From assembly GCA_903835235.1 (NCBI GenBank), contig CAILMF010000026.1, positions 186,001 through 250,000 of the forward strand: DNA of 64,000 bases. The letters are read 5' to 3'. The notes under the pieces were generated by a model that did no database searches, was not told the DNA's origin, and saw nothing but the letters and a program-made list of their open reading frames with translations. Made by a program: the position numbers and the translations under genes. The stretch comes from an uncultured Rhodospirillales bacterium. GTDB taxonomy: Bacteria > Pseudomonadota > Alphaproteobacteria > Acetobacterales > Acetobacteraceae. Numbering within the stretch: position 1 is the stretch's first letter; the number at the start of each line of letters is the position of its first letter. Below are positions 1-9,550 of the stretch, piece by piece.

Positions 1-336
1 CAGCCCCTCGGTGGCGCGGACCGGCAGGCTGGCAACGTCGAAGCCGTCCAGGCAGTTGATGTTGACACCGTAGTGGTCCGGCTGCGCCCGCTTGCGGTGG
101 AAGGTGTAGATGCCGCAGCGCGCGCAGAACCAGTGCATCGCCCGTCGCGTATTCCATTGGTACAGCGAGAGCGCTTCCTGCCCGGCGGTGATGACCAGGG
201 CGCTTTCATGCACCTTGGTCATCAGGGCGTTCTTCTTCACGCAGAGCGAGCAGTCGCAGGTGGTCAGCTCCACCAGCTCCGCCCGCAGGGTGAAGCGGAC
301 GGTGCCGCAGTGGCAGGAGCCCTGGTACTGCGGCAT
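1..336 (-). CDS. GFA family protein (glutathione-dependent formaldehyde-activating-like), C-terminus cut by window edge
   Basis: The 112 visible codons begin with a short lead into GSCHCGTVRF, the first zinc-binding cysteine pair of the GFA/CENP-V fold. A CDCSLC motif follows near residue 28 and WFCARCGIYTFH near residue 70, so the usual cysteine sets are all present. The family fold binds structural and catalytic zinc; most members lack a proven substrate despite the formaldehyde name. The ATG at 336 lies 8 bp downstream of the stop of the ThDP enzyme gene, so the two are probably one operon. The gene runs off the left edge and its C-terminus is not visible. Confidence 0.85.
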   Translation of the reverse strand, partial: MPQYQGSCHCGTVRFTLRAELVELTTCDCSLCVKKNALMTKVHESALVITAGQEALSLYQWNTRRAMHWFCARCGIYTFHRKRAQPDHYGVNINCLDGFDVASLPVRATEGL

Positions 337-344
337 GGCGGCCC

Positions 345-2072
345 CTAGATCGGCGTGACGCGCACGGTCAGCACCGCGGCCTGGCCGGCTTCCACCCGCT
401 CCAGGCAGCGGGCCAGCGCGGCGGCAACGTCCGCAGGTTCGGTCACACGTTCGCCGTAGGCGCCGAACGCCTTGCCCACATCCTCGAAGCGGCGGACATC
501 GGCGTTCTTGTCCAGGCGGCTGAAGAAGGCGTCGGTCTTGCTGGCCTCGCCACCGGGATAGACGCGGTTGACGGCGGATTTCACCGCGCCCCAGCCGCGG
601 TTGTCCAGCACGATGGTGAAGATCGGCAGGCCGTGCATCTGCGCCACGGAGTAGACGGCGTCGGGGCTGCCGAAGTGGTAGCTGCCATCGCCGACGATCT
701 GCAGCACGCGGTTTTCCGGCCGCGCCAGCTTCACGCCCAGCGCCATGCCGCCGGAGAAGCCGAGGCCACCGCCGGCGAAGCCGATATAGGTCTGCGGCAG
801 GGTGCGGGTGATGAAGTCCTGCACATGGCCGCCGTTGCGGATGGCTTCGTTGACGACGATGTCCTCGGGCCGGAGTTGCTTGTTCAGCTCCGCCATCAGG
901 TAGGGCACCGAGATGGTGTCGGCGGCGCCGGCCTGTTCGGCCATGCCGTCCAGCCTGCGCTGGCGGGCCGTGCGCGGCGCGTCCCAGCTGGCGATGCGGG
1001 CGGCGACGCGGGCGCGGTAGGCGTCATCCGCCATGGCGCGGATGGCGGCGGCAACCTGGCCGATGACGATGGCGCAGTCGCCCTGCACGCGGATGTCGCC
1101 GGGGAAGTTCCAGATCGGCAGGTCGCGCTTGGCGGCGTCGACATCGACATGGATGAAGAAGGTGTTTTCGTTATGCGGGTGGGTGGTGGGGACCCAGGGG
1201 ACGTCGACATCCAACAGCAGGCCGAGGTCGCATTCCCTGAGCAGGCCGCCTGGTTCGAAGCCGGCGAAGGCGGGGTGGTCGGCCGGGAAGTTCATGTAGA
1301 CCGGGTAGTGCGAGACGACGCGCAGGCCCGCCAGCATGGCCAGCTCCGCCAGCGCGGCCACGGCTTCCGGCTTGCGGCCGAGATAGCCGCAGAAGGCCAC
1401 CGGGTTGTCGGCGGCCATGATCTCGGCGGCGACCTTGGCCACCACCTCCGGCCCGGCGCCACCGGCCAACACCGCGCCGTAGCGGGCCGGCGGGTAGCTG
1501 CGGATTTTTTCTTCCTCGATTTCTTCCGCCAGCGTTTCGCGCGGCAGCGACATGAAGACCGGGCCGGTGGGCTCGCTCATCATCATGGCGGTGCCGCGGG
1601 CCAGCAGCTCCTTGGCGACGATGCCGTTGGGCAGGCAGTATTCCCACTTGGTGTAGGGCCGCACGATGCTGGCGATGTCGTAGGGGTCCTGGATGAAGTG
1701 GACATAGGTGTCGCGGCTGCCGATCATCTCGCCACGGGTGGTGAAGGGGGCGCGGCCGGCCATCAGGAAGACCGGCACGCGGCCGCGGCAGAGGTTGTGC
1801 ATGCCCATGGCGGCGTTGGCGGTGCCGGCATCCACGTGGACCAATACAGCCTGGCCCTTTCCGGTCATGATCGCGTAGCCACCGGCCATGTGGACGGCGA
1901 CGACCTCATGCGGGGCGGTGATGACCGGCGGGCGCGGGCGGTTGGTCTGGTCCCAGCGGGCGATCTCCTCGATGATGGAGACGTGGTCGGTGCCGAGGTT
2001 GCAGAACAGGTATTCGATCCCGCTCTCCACCAGGCCTTCGAGGAAGTAATGGGCGGCGGTGTGGCGGGACAT
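345..2072 (-). CDS. Thiamine-diphosphate-dependent enzyme (acetolactate synthase / benzoylformate decarboxylase superfamily)
   Basis: 575 residues with the three-domain plan of ThDP 2-oxoacid enzymes: an N-terminal pyrimidine-binding domain with the activating Glu in PHEVVAVH (about residue 46), a central domain, and a C-terminal diphosphate-binding domain with GDGSYHFGSPDA near residue 460 followed by LDNRGW. The length matches IlvB-type catalytic subunits, but no ilvN regulatory subunit adjoins it. A catabolic carboligase or decarboxylase is therefore as likely as acetolactate synthase; the substrate cannot be read from sequence. The frame stays open upstream to 2243, but homology starts at the Met at 2072, and the extra stretch overlaps a dispersed hairpin repeat. 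It likely cotranscribes with the GFA gene. Confidence 0.8.
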   Translation of the reverse strand: MSRHTAAHYFLEGLVESGIEYLFCNLGTDHVSIIEEIARWDQTNRPRPPVITAPHEVVAVHMAGGYAIMTGKGQAVLVHVDAGTANAAMGMHNLCRGRVPVFLMAGRAPFTTRGEMIGSRDTYVHFIQDPYDIASIVRPYTKWEYCLPNGIVAKELLARGTAMMMSEPTGPVFMSLPRETLAEEIEEEKIRSYPPARYGAVLAGGAGPEVVAKVAAEIMAADNPVAFCGYLGRKPEAVAALAELAMLAGLRVVSHYPVYMNFPADHPAFAGFEPGGLLRECDLGLLLDVDVPWVPTTHPHNENTFFIHVDVDAAKRDLPIWNFPGDIRVQGDCAIVIGQVAAAIRAMADDAYRARVAARIASWDAPRTARQRRLDGMAEQAGAADTISVPYLMAELNKQLRPEDIVVNEAIRNGGHVQDFITRTLPQTYIGFAGGGLGFSGGMALGVKLARPENRVLQIVGDGSYHFGSPDAVYSVAQMHGLPIFTIVLDNRGWGAVKSAVNRVYPGGEASKTDAFFSRLDKNADVRRFEDVGKAFGAYGERVTEPADVAAALARCLERVEAGQAAVLTVRVTPI

Positions 2073-2147
2073 GCTTGGCTCCGAGGACGTGTTTCCGGGC
2101 GGAAGGTCCAACGCGCGGGCGGTGCTGTCAAATCCCCTGGAGGCTGC

Positions 2148-2197
2148 GGAGCCTGATCGTCCGAGGCGCTGGCGCCGACGGGCGTGAATCAGTCTCC
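2148..2197. repeat. Dispersed structured element, copy E1
   Basis: This 50-bp imperfect palindrome lies between the divergent ThDP and racemase genes. The terminal arms are GGAG-c-CTGAT (2148-2157) and ATCAG-t-CTCC (2188-2197). Inside is a second hairpin, GGCGC-TG-GCGCC. It shares the GATTCACGC block and CGCCTCGGACGATCAG-type end with copies at 13581, 20916 and 54082. Confidence 0.75.
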
Positions 2198-2273
2198 CAG
2201 GTAAAATGCCTGGACGGTGAGCGCTTCTGCCGGAAGCGATCACGGTCTAGGCTGCTGCCAAAGGGAGACGCCC

Positions 2274-3392
2274 ATGGGACCGCTCAGCGGCATCAAGGTT
2301 GTGGAATTCGCGGGCATCGGGCCGGGGCCGTTCTGCGCCATGGTGCTGGCGGATATGGGCGCCGAGGTGGTGCGGCTGGACCGGCCGGATGGCGCGCCGA
2401 TGGACCGGCGCGACGCGGTGCTGCGCGGGCGGCGGAGCGTGACGCTGGATTTGAAGCAGCCGGCGGCGGTGGAAGCGGCGCTGCGGCTGCTGGATGGAGC
2501 GGATGCTCTCATAGAAGGGTTTCGGCCCGGCGTGATGGAGCGGCTGGGGCTGGGGCCGGAGGTGGTGCTGGGGCGCAATCCACGCCTTGCCTATGGGCGG
2601 ATGACCGGCTGGGGCCAGGAAGGCCCGCTGGCGCAGGCCGCTGGGCACGACATGAACTACATCGCGCTGACCGGGGCGCTGCACGCCATGGGCCGCAAGG
2701 GCGAGCGCCCTGCCCCACCGCTGAACCTGGTGGGCGATTATGGCGGCGGCGGCATGCTGCTGGCGGTTGGGTTACTGGCGGCCATTCTGAGTGCGAAGGC
2801 GACCGGCCGCGGCCAGGTGGTGGACGCCGCCATGACCGATGGCGCCGCGCTGCTGATGGCGCCGATCTACGCCATGATGGGGCGCGGGCGGTGGCAGGCC
2901 GAGCGCGAGAGCAACATGCTGGATGGCGCGGCGCCCTGGTACGACACCTATACCTGTGCCGATGGCGGCTTTGTCGCGGTGGGGCCGATTGAGCCGCAGT
3001 TCTTCGCGTTGATGCTGGAGAAGCTGGGGATTGATGCAGCCGAGCATAAGGACCGGATGCAGCCGGCGGCCTGGCCGGCGTTGAAGGCGCGGCTGGCCGA
3101 GGTATTTGCCAGCCAGCCGCGCGACCATTGGGCGGCGCTGTTCGATGGCAGCGATGCCTGCGTGGCGCCGGTGCTGAGCATGGCGGAGGCGCCCGCGCAT
3201 CCGCACAACGTGGCGCGGCGGACCTTTGTGGAGCGCGACGGCGTGGTGCAGTCGGCGCCGGCGCCACGCTTCAGCGAGACACCTGGTGAGGCTGGGCTGC
3301 CGCCACCGACGCGCGGCGAGCATACCGCGGAGGTGTTGCGCGGGTTGGGCTATGACGCGGCGGAGATCGCGTTGATCAGCGGGGGGAAGTGA
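2274..3392 (+). CDS. Alpha-methylacyl-CoA racemase (CaiB/BaiF CoA-transferase family III)
   Basis: 372 residues. The fold is family III CoA-transferase, and the protein shows the racemase catalytic set instead of the transferase aspartate: [12 protein letters not shown] places His125, LVGDYGGGG places Asp155, and GPIEPQFF places Glu240. These match the His/Asp/Glu set known for alpha-methylacyl-CoA racemases (MCR and AMACR), which epimerise 2-methyl-branched acyl-CoA so that only the S form enters beta-oxidation. The Met at 2274 has an AAGGGAGA ribosome site just upstream. The acyl-CoA dehydrogenase gene follows after 2 bp, supporting a shared role in branched-acyl-CoA breakdown. The actual substrate is unknown. 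Confidence 0.87.
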   Translation: MGPLSGIKVVEFAGIGPGPFCAMVLADMGAEVVRLDRPDGAPMDRRDAVLRGRRSVTLDLKQPAAVEAALRLLDGADALIEGFRPGVMERLGLGPEVVLGRNPRLAYGRMTGWGQEGPLAQAAGHDMNYIALTGALHAMGRKGERPAPPLNLVGDYGGGGMLLAVGLLAAILSAKATGRGQVVDAAMTDGAALLMAPIYAMMGRGRWQAERESNMLDGAAPWYDTYTCADGGFVAVGPIEPQFFALMLEKLGIDAAEHKDRMQPAAWPALKARLAEVFASQPRDHWAALFDGSDACVAPVLSMAEAPAHPHNVARRTFVERDGVVQSAPAPRFSETPGEAGLPPPTRGEHTAEVLRGLGYDAAEIALISGGK

Positions 3393-3394
3393 GC

Positions 3395-4549
3395 ATGGAA
3401 AAGTTGCCGGCGTTTCCGCCACGGACGGTGCTGACCGAGGAGCACGAGGCGTTCCGCGCCACGGTGCGCGGCTTCTTCGAGAAGCATGTGGTGCCGTATC
3501 ATCGGCAGTGGGAGAAGGACGGGATTGTCCCGCGCGAGGTGTGGCTGGCGGCCGGCGAGGCCGGGCTGCTGTGCCTTTCGATGCCCGAGGAATATGGCGG
3601 AGCCGGTGCGGATTTCGGCTTCTCGACGGTGCTGATCGAGGAGACCGGGCGGGTGCAGGCCAGCGGCGTTGGCTTCTCGCTGCATAACGACATCACCGCG
3701 CCGTATATCCTCAGCTACGCGACGGAAGCGAAGAAGCGCGAGTGGCTGCCGAAGATGGCACGCGGCGAGATGATCACCGCCATCGCCATGACCGAGCCGG
3801 GCATGGGCAGCGATTTGAAGGCGATGCGGACGCGCGCCGAGAGGGATGGCGATGACTACGTCATCAATGGCAGCAAGACCTACATCACCAATGGGCAGAA
3901 CGCGCACCTGGTGATTCTGTGCTGCAAGACCGACCCCGCCGCCGGCCGCAAGGGCATCAGCCTGGTGTGCGTGGAGGAAGGCACGCCGGGGTTTGCGAAA
4001 GGAAAAAACCTGGAGAAGCTGGGGCTGCATGCGCAGGACACCAGCGAGTTGTTCTTCCAGGATGTGCGGGTGCCGCGCGCCAACCTGCTGGGCGAGGAAG
4101 GCAAGGGCTTCAACTACCTTATCAGCAACCTGCCGCAGGAGCGGCTGATCATCGCCATGCGCGCCGCGACCGGCATGGAGGTGGCGATCGAGGAAACCGT
4201 GGCCTGGGCGCGGGACCGGAAGCTGTTCGACAGCACGGTGTTCGACATGCAGCACAACCGCTTCAAGCTGGCGGAGTGCCGGGCGAATGCGGTGATGTAT
4301 CGCAGCTTTGCCGACCATTGCCTGGCGCTGCACCTGAAGGGCGAGCTGAGCGTGGAGATGGCGGCGACGGCCAAGCTGATGGGGGCGGAGCTGTACTGCC
4401 GCGTGCTGGATGACTGCCTGCAGATTCATGGCGGCATGGGCTACATGACCGAGACCAAGGTGGCGCGGGCCTGGGCGGATGCGCGGGTTGGGCGGATCTA
4501 TGGTGGGTCTTCGGAGGTGATGAAGGAAATCATCGCGCGGACGCTGTGA
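3395..4549 (+). CDS. Acyl-CoA dehydrogenase (long-chain / isovaleryl type)
   Basis: 384 residues, full length for the FAD-dependent acyl-CoA dehydrogenase family. Signatures are AMTEPGMGSD near residue 130 (FAD and substrate loop) and the C-terminal HGGMGYMTE and RIYGGSSEVMKEIIAR. The position holding the catalytic Glu of medium-chain enzymes is Gly here (YGGSS). The base is instead expected in LPQERL (Glu249), as in long-chain and isovaleryl-CoA dehydrogenases. A GTG at 3389 is possible, but the run of G at 3381-3386 suits the ATG at 3395 better. The stop overlaps the start of the next Bug gene. Electrons would pass to ETF, which is not encoded here. Confidence 0.9.
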   Translation: MEKLPAFPPRTVLTEEHEAFRATVRGFFEKHVVPYHRQWEKDGIVPREVWLAAGEAGLLCLSMPEEYGGAGADFGFSTVLIEETGRVQASGVGFSLHNDITAPYILSYATEAKKREWLPKMARGEMITAIAMTEPGMGSDLKAMRTRAERDGDDYVINGSKTYITNGQNAHLVILCCKTDPAAGRKGISLVCVEEGTPGFAKGKNLEKLGLHAQDTSELFFQDVRVPRANLLGEEGKGFNYLISNLPQERLIIAMRAATGMEVAIEETVAWARDRKLFDSTVFDMQHNRFKLAECRANAVMYRSFADHCLALHLKGELSVEMAATAKLMGAELYCRVLDDCLQIHGGMGYMTETKVARAWADARVGRIYGGSSEVMKEIIARTL

Positions 4550-5499
4550 TGAACCGGCGGGGCTTGCTGGCGACGCCTTTGGTGTTGGCGTTGCCGGCGC
4601 GGGCGCAGGGCCGATTTCCGGACCGGCCGGTGACCATCATCGTGCCCTTCGTGGCCGGTGGCAGCACGGATGTGGTGATGCGCGCGCTGGCCAGTGCGGC
4701 GACGGAGCGGCTGGGGCAGCCGGTGCTGGTGGAGAACCGGCCGGGCGCAGGGTCGTCGCTGGGCCCGGCGGCGGTGGCGCGGGCGCGGCCGGATGGGTAT
4801 CTGCTGACGCAGTTGCCCAACTCGGCCATTCGGCTGACGTTTCTGCAGCGGCTCAGCTACGACGTGCTGCGCGACTTCACGCCGGTGGTGCACCTGACCG
4901 GGTATCTGTTCGGCGTGATCGTGCGGAAGGATTCGCGCTGGCGGAACTGGGCCGAGTTCGTGGCCGAGGCGAAGGCCAATCCGGGGAAACTCACCATCGG
5001 CAATGCCGGCACCCATGGCACGCCGCATCTGGGCGCGCTGGAGTTGGCGCAGCGCGCGGGGATTGAGCTGCTGCACGTGCCCTATCGGGGTGAGGCGGAG
5101 AGCGCGCAGGCGGTGCTGGGCGGGCATGTGGATGCCGCCGCCACCACGGCGCTGGGCGGCGCCATGGTGACGGATGGGCTGGCGCGCTGGCTCAACACCT
5201 GGACAGCGCAGCGCACGCGGAAATGGCCGGAGGCGCCGACGCTGCTGGAGCTGGGCTATGAGGGCATGGTGGTCAGCGGGCCCTATGGGCTGGTCGGGCC
5301 GGCGGGCATGGACCCCGCGGTGACGAAGACGCTGCACGATGCCTTCCGGGATGCGATGGCGGACCCGGCGCATATGGCGGTGCTGGAACGCTTTGACATG
5401 AATGTCGATTACAAGGACAGCGCTGAGTATGCGGCGTTCCTGCGCCAGGTGGTGCCGCAGGAACAGGCGCTGATCCGGCGGCTGGGGTTGCTGCCGTGA
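4549..5499 (+). CDS. Bug/TctC-family periplasmic solute receptor
   Basis: 316 residues. A leader with MNRRGLL and an ARAQG cleavage region precedes the mature two-lobe domain. Family marks are RPVTIIVPF, AGGSTD near residue 40, VENRPGAGSS and ARPDGY. Known Bug proteins bind carboxylates or amides and pass them to TctAB-type or other systems, or take part in sensing. The ATG overlaps the TGA of the dehydrogenase gene, so translation is probably coupled and the ligand is likely related to a branched acid. The next gene encodes a clear paralogue. Confidence 0.92.
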   Translation: MNRRGLLATPLVLALPARAQGRFPDRPVTIIVPFVAGGSTDVVMRALASAATERLGQPVLVENRPGAGSSLGPAAVARARPDGYLLTQLPNSAIRLTFLQRLSYDVLRDFTPVVHLTGYLFGVIVRKDSRWRNWAEFVAEAKANPGKLTIGNAGTHGTPHLGALELAQRAGIELLHVPYRGEAESAQAVLGGHVDAAATTALGGAMVTDGLARWLNTWTAQRTRKWPEAPTLLELGYEGMVVSGPYGLVGPAGMDPAVTKTLHDAFRDAMADPAHMAVLERFDMNVDYKDSAEYAAFLRQVVPQEQALIRRLGLLP

Positions 5500-5572
5500 C
5501 GATGCGAGGCGGCGCGGCTGCGTCGCCGATGACCAAGCCTTGCGGAACGAACCAGAAGAACCGGGAACGACC

Positions 5573-6550
5573 ATGACGCATTTCACTCGCCGTGCCGTGC
5601 TTGCCGCGCCTGCGCTGTTGCCGTTTGCCGCACGTGCCCAAGGGCAGGCTGCTGCGCGGTTTCCGGACAAGCCGATCACCATCCTGATTCCGTTCACCGC
5701 CGGCGGCGCGACGGATGTGCAGATGCGCTCCCTGGCGGAGGCGGCGACGCGGGCGTTTGGGCAGACGGTGCTGATCGAGAATCGGCCTGGTGGCGGCGCC
5801 GTGCTGGGCATGTCCGCGGTGGCGCGGGCGCGGCCGGATGGCTACACCCTGGCGCAGATGATCCTGCCGGGCATGCGGCTGCCCTTCATGCAGCGGATGA
5901 GCTTCAACCCGCGCACCGACTTCACGCCGGTGATGCACGTGACCGGCTATACCTTCGGCGTGCTGGTCAAGGCGGACAGCCCGTGGAAGACCTACGCCGA
6001 GTTGGTGGCGGAGATGCGGCGCCGGCCAGGGCAGATCCGCTGGGGCAATACCGGCGCCAATGGCACGCCGCACCTGACCAATATGGACCTGGCCGAGCGC
6101 GACAAGGTGGAGGTGATCCACGTGCCGTTCCGTGGCGAGGCGGATGCGACGCCGGCGCTGCTGGGCGGGCATATCGAGTGTGCGAGTACCGGCACCGGCA
6201 GCGGCGAGCTGGTGCAGCAGGGGGCGCTGCGCTTTTTGAACTTCTGGACAAGGGAGCGGGTGAAGCGCTTTCCGGCCGTGCCGACGCTGCTGGAGCTGGG
6301 CTACGCCGGGATGGTGGTGACGTCTCCGTATGGGATCGTCGGGCCGGCGGGGATGGAGCCGGGGCTGGTGGCGGCCCTGCATGACGGGTTCAGGCGCGCG
6401 CAGTTCGACCCCGCGCACCTGGCGACGCTGGACCGGCTGGACCAGCCGAACGAGTATCTGGGGCCGGCGGACTACGCGCGCTTCATGGCCGAGACGATCG
6501 ACATGGAGGAAGCGCGGGTGAAGCGGTTGGGGTTGAGCGCGGGCGGCTAG
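5573..6550 (+). CDS. Bug/TctC-family periplasmic solute receptor (tandem paralogue)
   Basis: 325 residues. A twin-arginine leader (FTRRAVLAAP ... ARAQG) is followed by RFPDKPITILIPF, AGGATDVQMR and IENRPGGG. It shares many blocks with the protein encoded at 4549, for example ENRPG, VARARPDGY, DFTPV, HLTGY/HVTGY, GTPHL, PTLLELGY and VGPAGM, so the pair is an old tandem duplication. The likely start is the Met at 5573; an upstream in-frame Met at 5540 would add residues unlike a leader. It ends before a double hairpin at 6572-6630. Confidence 0.92.
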   Translation: MTHFTRRAVLAAPALLPFAARAQGQAAARFPDKPITILIPFTAGGATDVQMRSLAEAATRAFGQTVLIENRPGGGAVLGMSAVARARPDGYTLAQMILPGMRLPFMQRMSFNPRTDFTPVMHVTGYTFGVLVKADSPWKTYAELVAEMRRRPGQIRWGNTGANGTPHLTNMDLAERDKVEVIHVPFRGEADATPALLGGHIECASTGTGSGELVQQGALRFLNFWTRERVKRFPAVPTLLELGYAGMVVTSPYGIVGPAGMEPGLVAALHDGFRRAQFDPAHLATLDRLDQPNEYLGPADYARFMAETIDMEEARVKRLGLSAGG

Positions 6551-6571
6551 CCGGGCTGGCCCCCTCCCCGG

Positions 6572-6642
6572 CCCTCCCCAGCTGTGCGGGGAGGGAGCTG
6601 GGTTCCCCCTCCCCCACTTGTGGGGGAGGGTTGGGGTGGGGG
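6572..6642. terminator. Double hairpin plus G-rich tract between convergent genes
   Basis: There are two perfect stems in tandem: CCCTCCCC/GGGGAGGG (6572-6595, 8-nt loop) and CCCTCCCCCA/TGGGGGAGGG (6607-6630, CTTG loop). The second runs into four closely spaced G-tracts (6622-6642, linkers A, TT, T) that could form a G-quadruplex. The location between convergent genes suggests termination in both directions. No T-run is seen, so a classic intrinsic terminator is not shown. Confidence 0.55.
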
Positions 6643-6677
6643 CACGCGGCCAACCGCCGCACACCCCCCCACGCGGC

Positions 6678-8204
6678 TCAGCCGCCGCGATGCTGCTCCT
6701 TCAAGATCCGGCGCAGCAGCTTGCCGGCTTCGCTGCGGGGCAGTTCGTCGACGAACTCGATCAGGCGCGGCACCTTGGGTCCCGCCAGTTCGGTGCGGGC
6801 GAAGGCGCGGAGGTCATCGGCCAGCGTGGCGTATGGCGCGGCGCTGGGGACCACCACGGCCTTCACCTGTTCGCCGAAATCCGGGTGCGGCACGCCGACG
6901 ACCGCGACTTCGCGCACGCCGGGGTGCTGCGCCAGCGCGGCCTCGATCTCGGCGGGGTAGATGTTGACGCCGCCGGACAGGATCAGGTCGGCGCGGCGGT
7001 CCGACAGGAACAGGAAGCCGTCCTCGTCGACGCTGCCGAGGTCGCCGAGGCTTTGCCAGCCGCGGGCGTTGCGGGCGGCGGCGGTCTTGTCGGCGGCGTT
7101 GTGGTAGGCGAAGGGCGGGCCGCCCTCGAACCAGATCTGGCCGACCTCGTGCGGGGGGAGTTCCTCGCCGGCTTCGTCCAGGATGTGGAGCTTCACGTTG
7201 TTGACCGGCTGGCCGACGCTGCCGGGCTTGCGCAGCCAGGTCGCGCTGTCGATGACCGTGGTGCCGATGGCTTCCGACCCCGCGTAGTATTCCTTCAGGA
7301 TCGGTCCCCACCAGGTGATCATCGCGCGCTTCACCGCGGGCGGGCAGGGCGCGGCGGCGTGGATGGCGCAGCGGTGGCTGGAAAGGTCGTGCTGCGTGCG
7401 CACAGCTTCGGGCAGCGCCAGCAGGCGGTGGAACATGGTGGGCACCCATTGGCTGTGGGTGACGCCATAGCGCTGGATGGCCGCGAGGCAGCCGGCGGCG
7501 TCGAATTTCTTCAGCACCACCACGCTGCCGCCCTCGTTCAGCGTGCGCATGCAGTAGGCGTTGGGCGCGGCGTGGTAGAGCGGTGCCGGCGAGAGATAGA
7601 CCGTGGTGTCGTCGAAGCCGTACCAGTGCTTCCAGTGCATGTCGGCTTCGGGGGCGGCGTGCTGGTCGGCGGCCATCAGCGGGCGGCGAATGCCCTTGGG
7701 CAGGCCGGTGGTGCCGGAGGAATAGAGGAAGACGCGGCCGACCGGACGTGGCGGGAGCGGCGCGGGCGTGAGGGGCGCGAGGCCGGTCTCGTAGCTCTCA
7801 TAGCCAGGGACGGGGCCGCCGATGGCGAAGCGCAGCCGGTCGCCGACCGCGCCTTGCGCCACCAGGTCCTGCGCCAGCTCGGCCAGGGCGTCGCTGACGA
7901 TCAGCGCCTTCGCGCCGCTGTCCTGCAGCACATAGGCGATTTCGCGCGGGCGCAGGTGGATGGAGAGCGGGGTGTAGTGCAGGCCGGCGCGGCGGGTGGC
8001 GAAGGCGATTTCGAAAAATTCGGGGCGGTTGTCGCAGAGCAGCGCCACCGTGTCGTCCGGTTGCAGGCCCAGGCTGATGAGCCATTGCGCCGCCAGGTTG
8101 GCGCGGTGGTCCAACTGGGCGTAGGTCCGGGTTTCGCCGGATTCCGGGAAGTGCAGCGCGGTCTTGTCCGGCTGTTGCGCCGCCCAGCGCGCCAGGTGGT
8201 CCAT
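6678..8204 (-). CDS. Acyl-CoA synthetase / AMP-dependent ligase
   Basis: 508 residues. The ANL-superfamily core is present: the phosphate loop YSSGTTGLPKG near residue 155, a YAGSEAIGTT adenine-site motif, the GDLGSVDEDGF hinge region with SDRRADLILSGG, and the C-terminal catalytic Lys in SEAGKLLRRIL. It would activate a carboxylic acid to acyl-CoA with ATP. It is convergent with the racemase/dehydrogenase operon and divergent from the thiolase operon, which fits supplying CoA esters to both. The start at 8204 gives a normal N-terminus for the family. Substrate chain length is not predictable. Confidence 0.9.
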   Translation of the reverse strand: MDHLARWAAQQPDKTALHFPESGETRTYAQLDHRANLAAQWLISLGLQPDDTVALLCDNRPEFFEIAFATRRAGLHYTPLSIHLRPREIAYVLQDSGAKALIVSDALAELAQDLVAQGAVGDRLRFAIGGPVPGYESYETGLAPLTPAPLPPRPVGRVFLYSSGTTGLPKGIRRPLMAADQHAAPEADMHWKHWYGFDDTTVYLSPAPLYHAAPNAYCMRTLNEGGSVVVLKKFDAAGCLAAIQRYGVTHSQWVPTMFHRLLALPEAVRTQHDLSSHRCAIHAAAPCPPAVKRAMITWWGPILKEYYAGSEAIGTTVIDSATWLRKPGSVGQPVNNVKLHILDEAGEELPPHEVGQIWFEGGPPFAYHNAADKTAAARNARGWQSLGDLGSVDEDGFLFLSDRRADLILSGGVNIYPAEIEAALAQHPGVREVAVVGVPHPDFGEQVKAVVVPSAAPYATLADDLRAFARTELAGPKVPRLIEFVDELPRSEAGKLLRRILKEQHRGG

Positions 8205-8368
8205 TGGCCAGCTCTCCCCATTCGTTGCCGGCAGCGTGTAGCGTGGGCGGGGCGCGCGTCAACTCGCGCTGGTGCGCGGCCCGCCGCGCGGCCGCTGGCA
8301 GCTTCGGCCTGTTGCAACGGGCGGCGGCGGAGGGGAGGATGCGGGCAGGCAGGGAAGGAACGCGGCCA

Positions 8369-9535
8369 ATGGCCAATGCAGTGATCGTGGATGCCGTGCG
8401 CACGCCGATGGGGCGGGGCAAGGCCGGCGGGGCACTGTCGGAGGTGCATCCGACCGACCTGATGGCGGCGGTGCTGGCGGCGCTGGTGCAGCGCAACAAG
8501 CTGGACCCCGGCAGCGTGGAGGACATCGTCATCGGCTGCGTCTCCCAGGTGGGCGAGCAGAGCATGAACCCGGGCCGGCTGGGCTGGCTGGCGGCGGGCT
8601 ATCCCGAGCATGTGCCGAGCACAACCATCCAGCGGATGTGCGGCTCCTCCCAGCAGGCGGTGCATTTCGCCGCCCAGGGGGTGATGGCGGGGGCCTATGA
8701 CATCGTCATTGCCGGCGGCGTGGAGAGCATGTCCCGCGTGCCGATGGGCAGCAGCCGGGTGGACAAGGACCCGTATGGGGAGACCTTCAAGGCGCGGTAT
8801 CTGCCGGGGCTGGTCAACCAGGGCGTGTCAGCGGAGATCGTGGCGGCGAAGTGGGGGCTGGGCCGGGCGGAGATGGACGCCTATGCGGCGCGCAGCCATC
8901 AGCGCGCGGCGGCCACCGACTTTTCCGCCGAGATCGTGCCGGTGGTGACACCGGCGGGCGTGGTTTCCCGCGACGAGACCATTCGGCCGCAGACCACGGT
9001 GGAGAGCCTGGCCGGGTTGCGCGCGGCCTTCGAGAACCCTGGGGATGCCCAGCGGTTTCCGCAGATCGGCTGGGGGGTGACGGCGGGGAATTCGTCGCAG
9101 ATCACCGATGGCGCCTCGGCCGTGCTGATCATGAGCGAGCAGGCGGCGGCGCGGCTGGGGTTGCGGGCTCGCGCGCGGTTCGTGGCGTTTGACGTGATTG
9201 GCGATGACCCGCTGCTGATGCTGACGGCGCCCATTCCGGCGACCAGACGGGTGCTGGCCAAGGCGGGGATGCAGCTGGGGCAGATCGAGCATGTCGAGGT
9301 GAACGAGGCCTTCGCCAGCGTGCCGCTGGCCTGGGCGAAGGAGCTGGGCGGCGATGCCGATCGGCTGAACCCGGTGGGCGGGGCGATTGCGCTCGGCCAC
9401 CCGCTGGGGGCCAGCGGGACCAGGCTGCTGACCACCATGCTGGGCGCCATGGAACGCAGCGGCGCACGCTACGGGTTGCAGACCATGTGCGAGGCCGGTG
9501 GCATGGCCAATGCGACGATCATCGAACGTATCTGA
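8369..9535 (+). CDS. Thiolase (acetyl-CoA C-acyltransferase)
   Basis: 388 residues, the standard length of degradative thiolases. All three catalytic signatures are visible: Cys91 in QRMCGSSQQA, His344 in ALGHPLGASG and Cys374 in QTMCEAGGMA, with NEAFASVP before the His. The start at 8369 has AGGGAAGGAA upstream; the frame is open further upstream but the added residues do not resemble the family. The hydroxyacyl-CoA dehydrogenase gene follows 15 bp later. It probably performs the final beta-oxidation cleavage for the branched-chain module on both sides. Confidence 0.93.
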   Translation: MANAVIVDAVRTPMGRGKAGGALSEVHPTDLMAAVLAALVQRNKLDPGSVEDIVIGCVSQVGEQSMNPGRLGWLAAGYPEHVPSTTIQRMCGSSQQAVHFAAQGVMAGAYDIVIAGGVESMSRVPMGSSRVDKDPYGETFKARYLPGLVNQGVSAEIVAAKWGLGRAEMDAYAARSHQRAAATDFSAEIVPVVTPAGVVSRDETIRPQTTVESLAGLRAAFENPGDAQRFPQIGWGVTAGNSSQITDGASAVLIMSEQAAARLGLRARARFVAFDVIGDDPLLMLTAPIPATRRVLAKAGMQLGQIEHVEVNEAFASVPLAWAKELGGDADRLNPVGGAIALGHPLGASGTRLLTTMLGAMERSGARYGLQTMCEAGGMANATIIERI

Positions 9536-9550
9536 GGGGAAGACGCGAAA

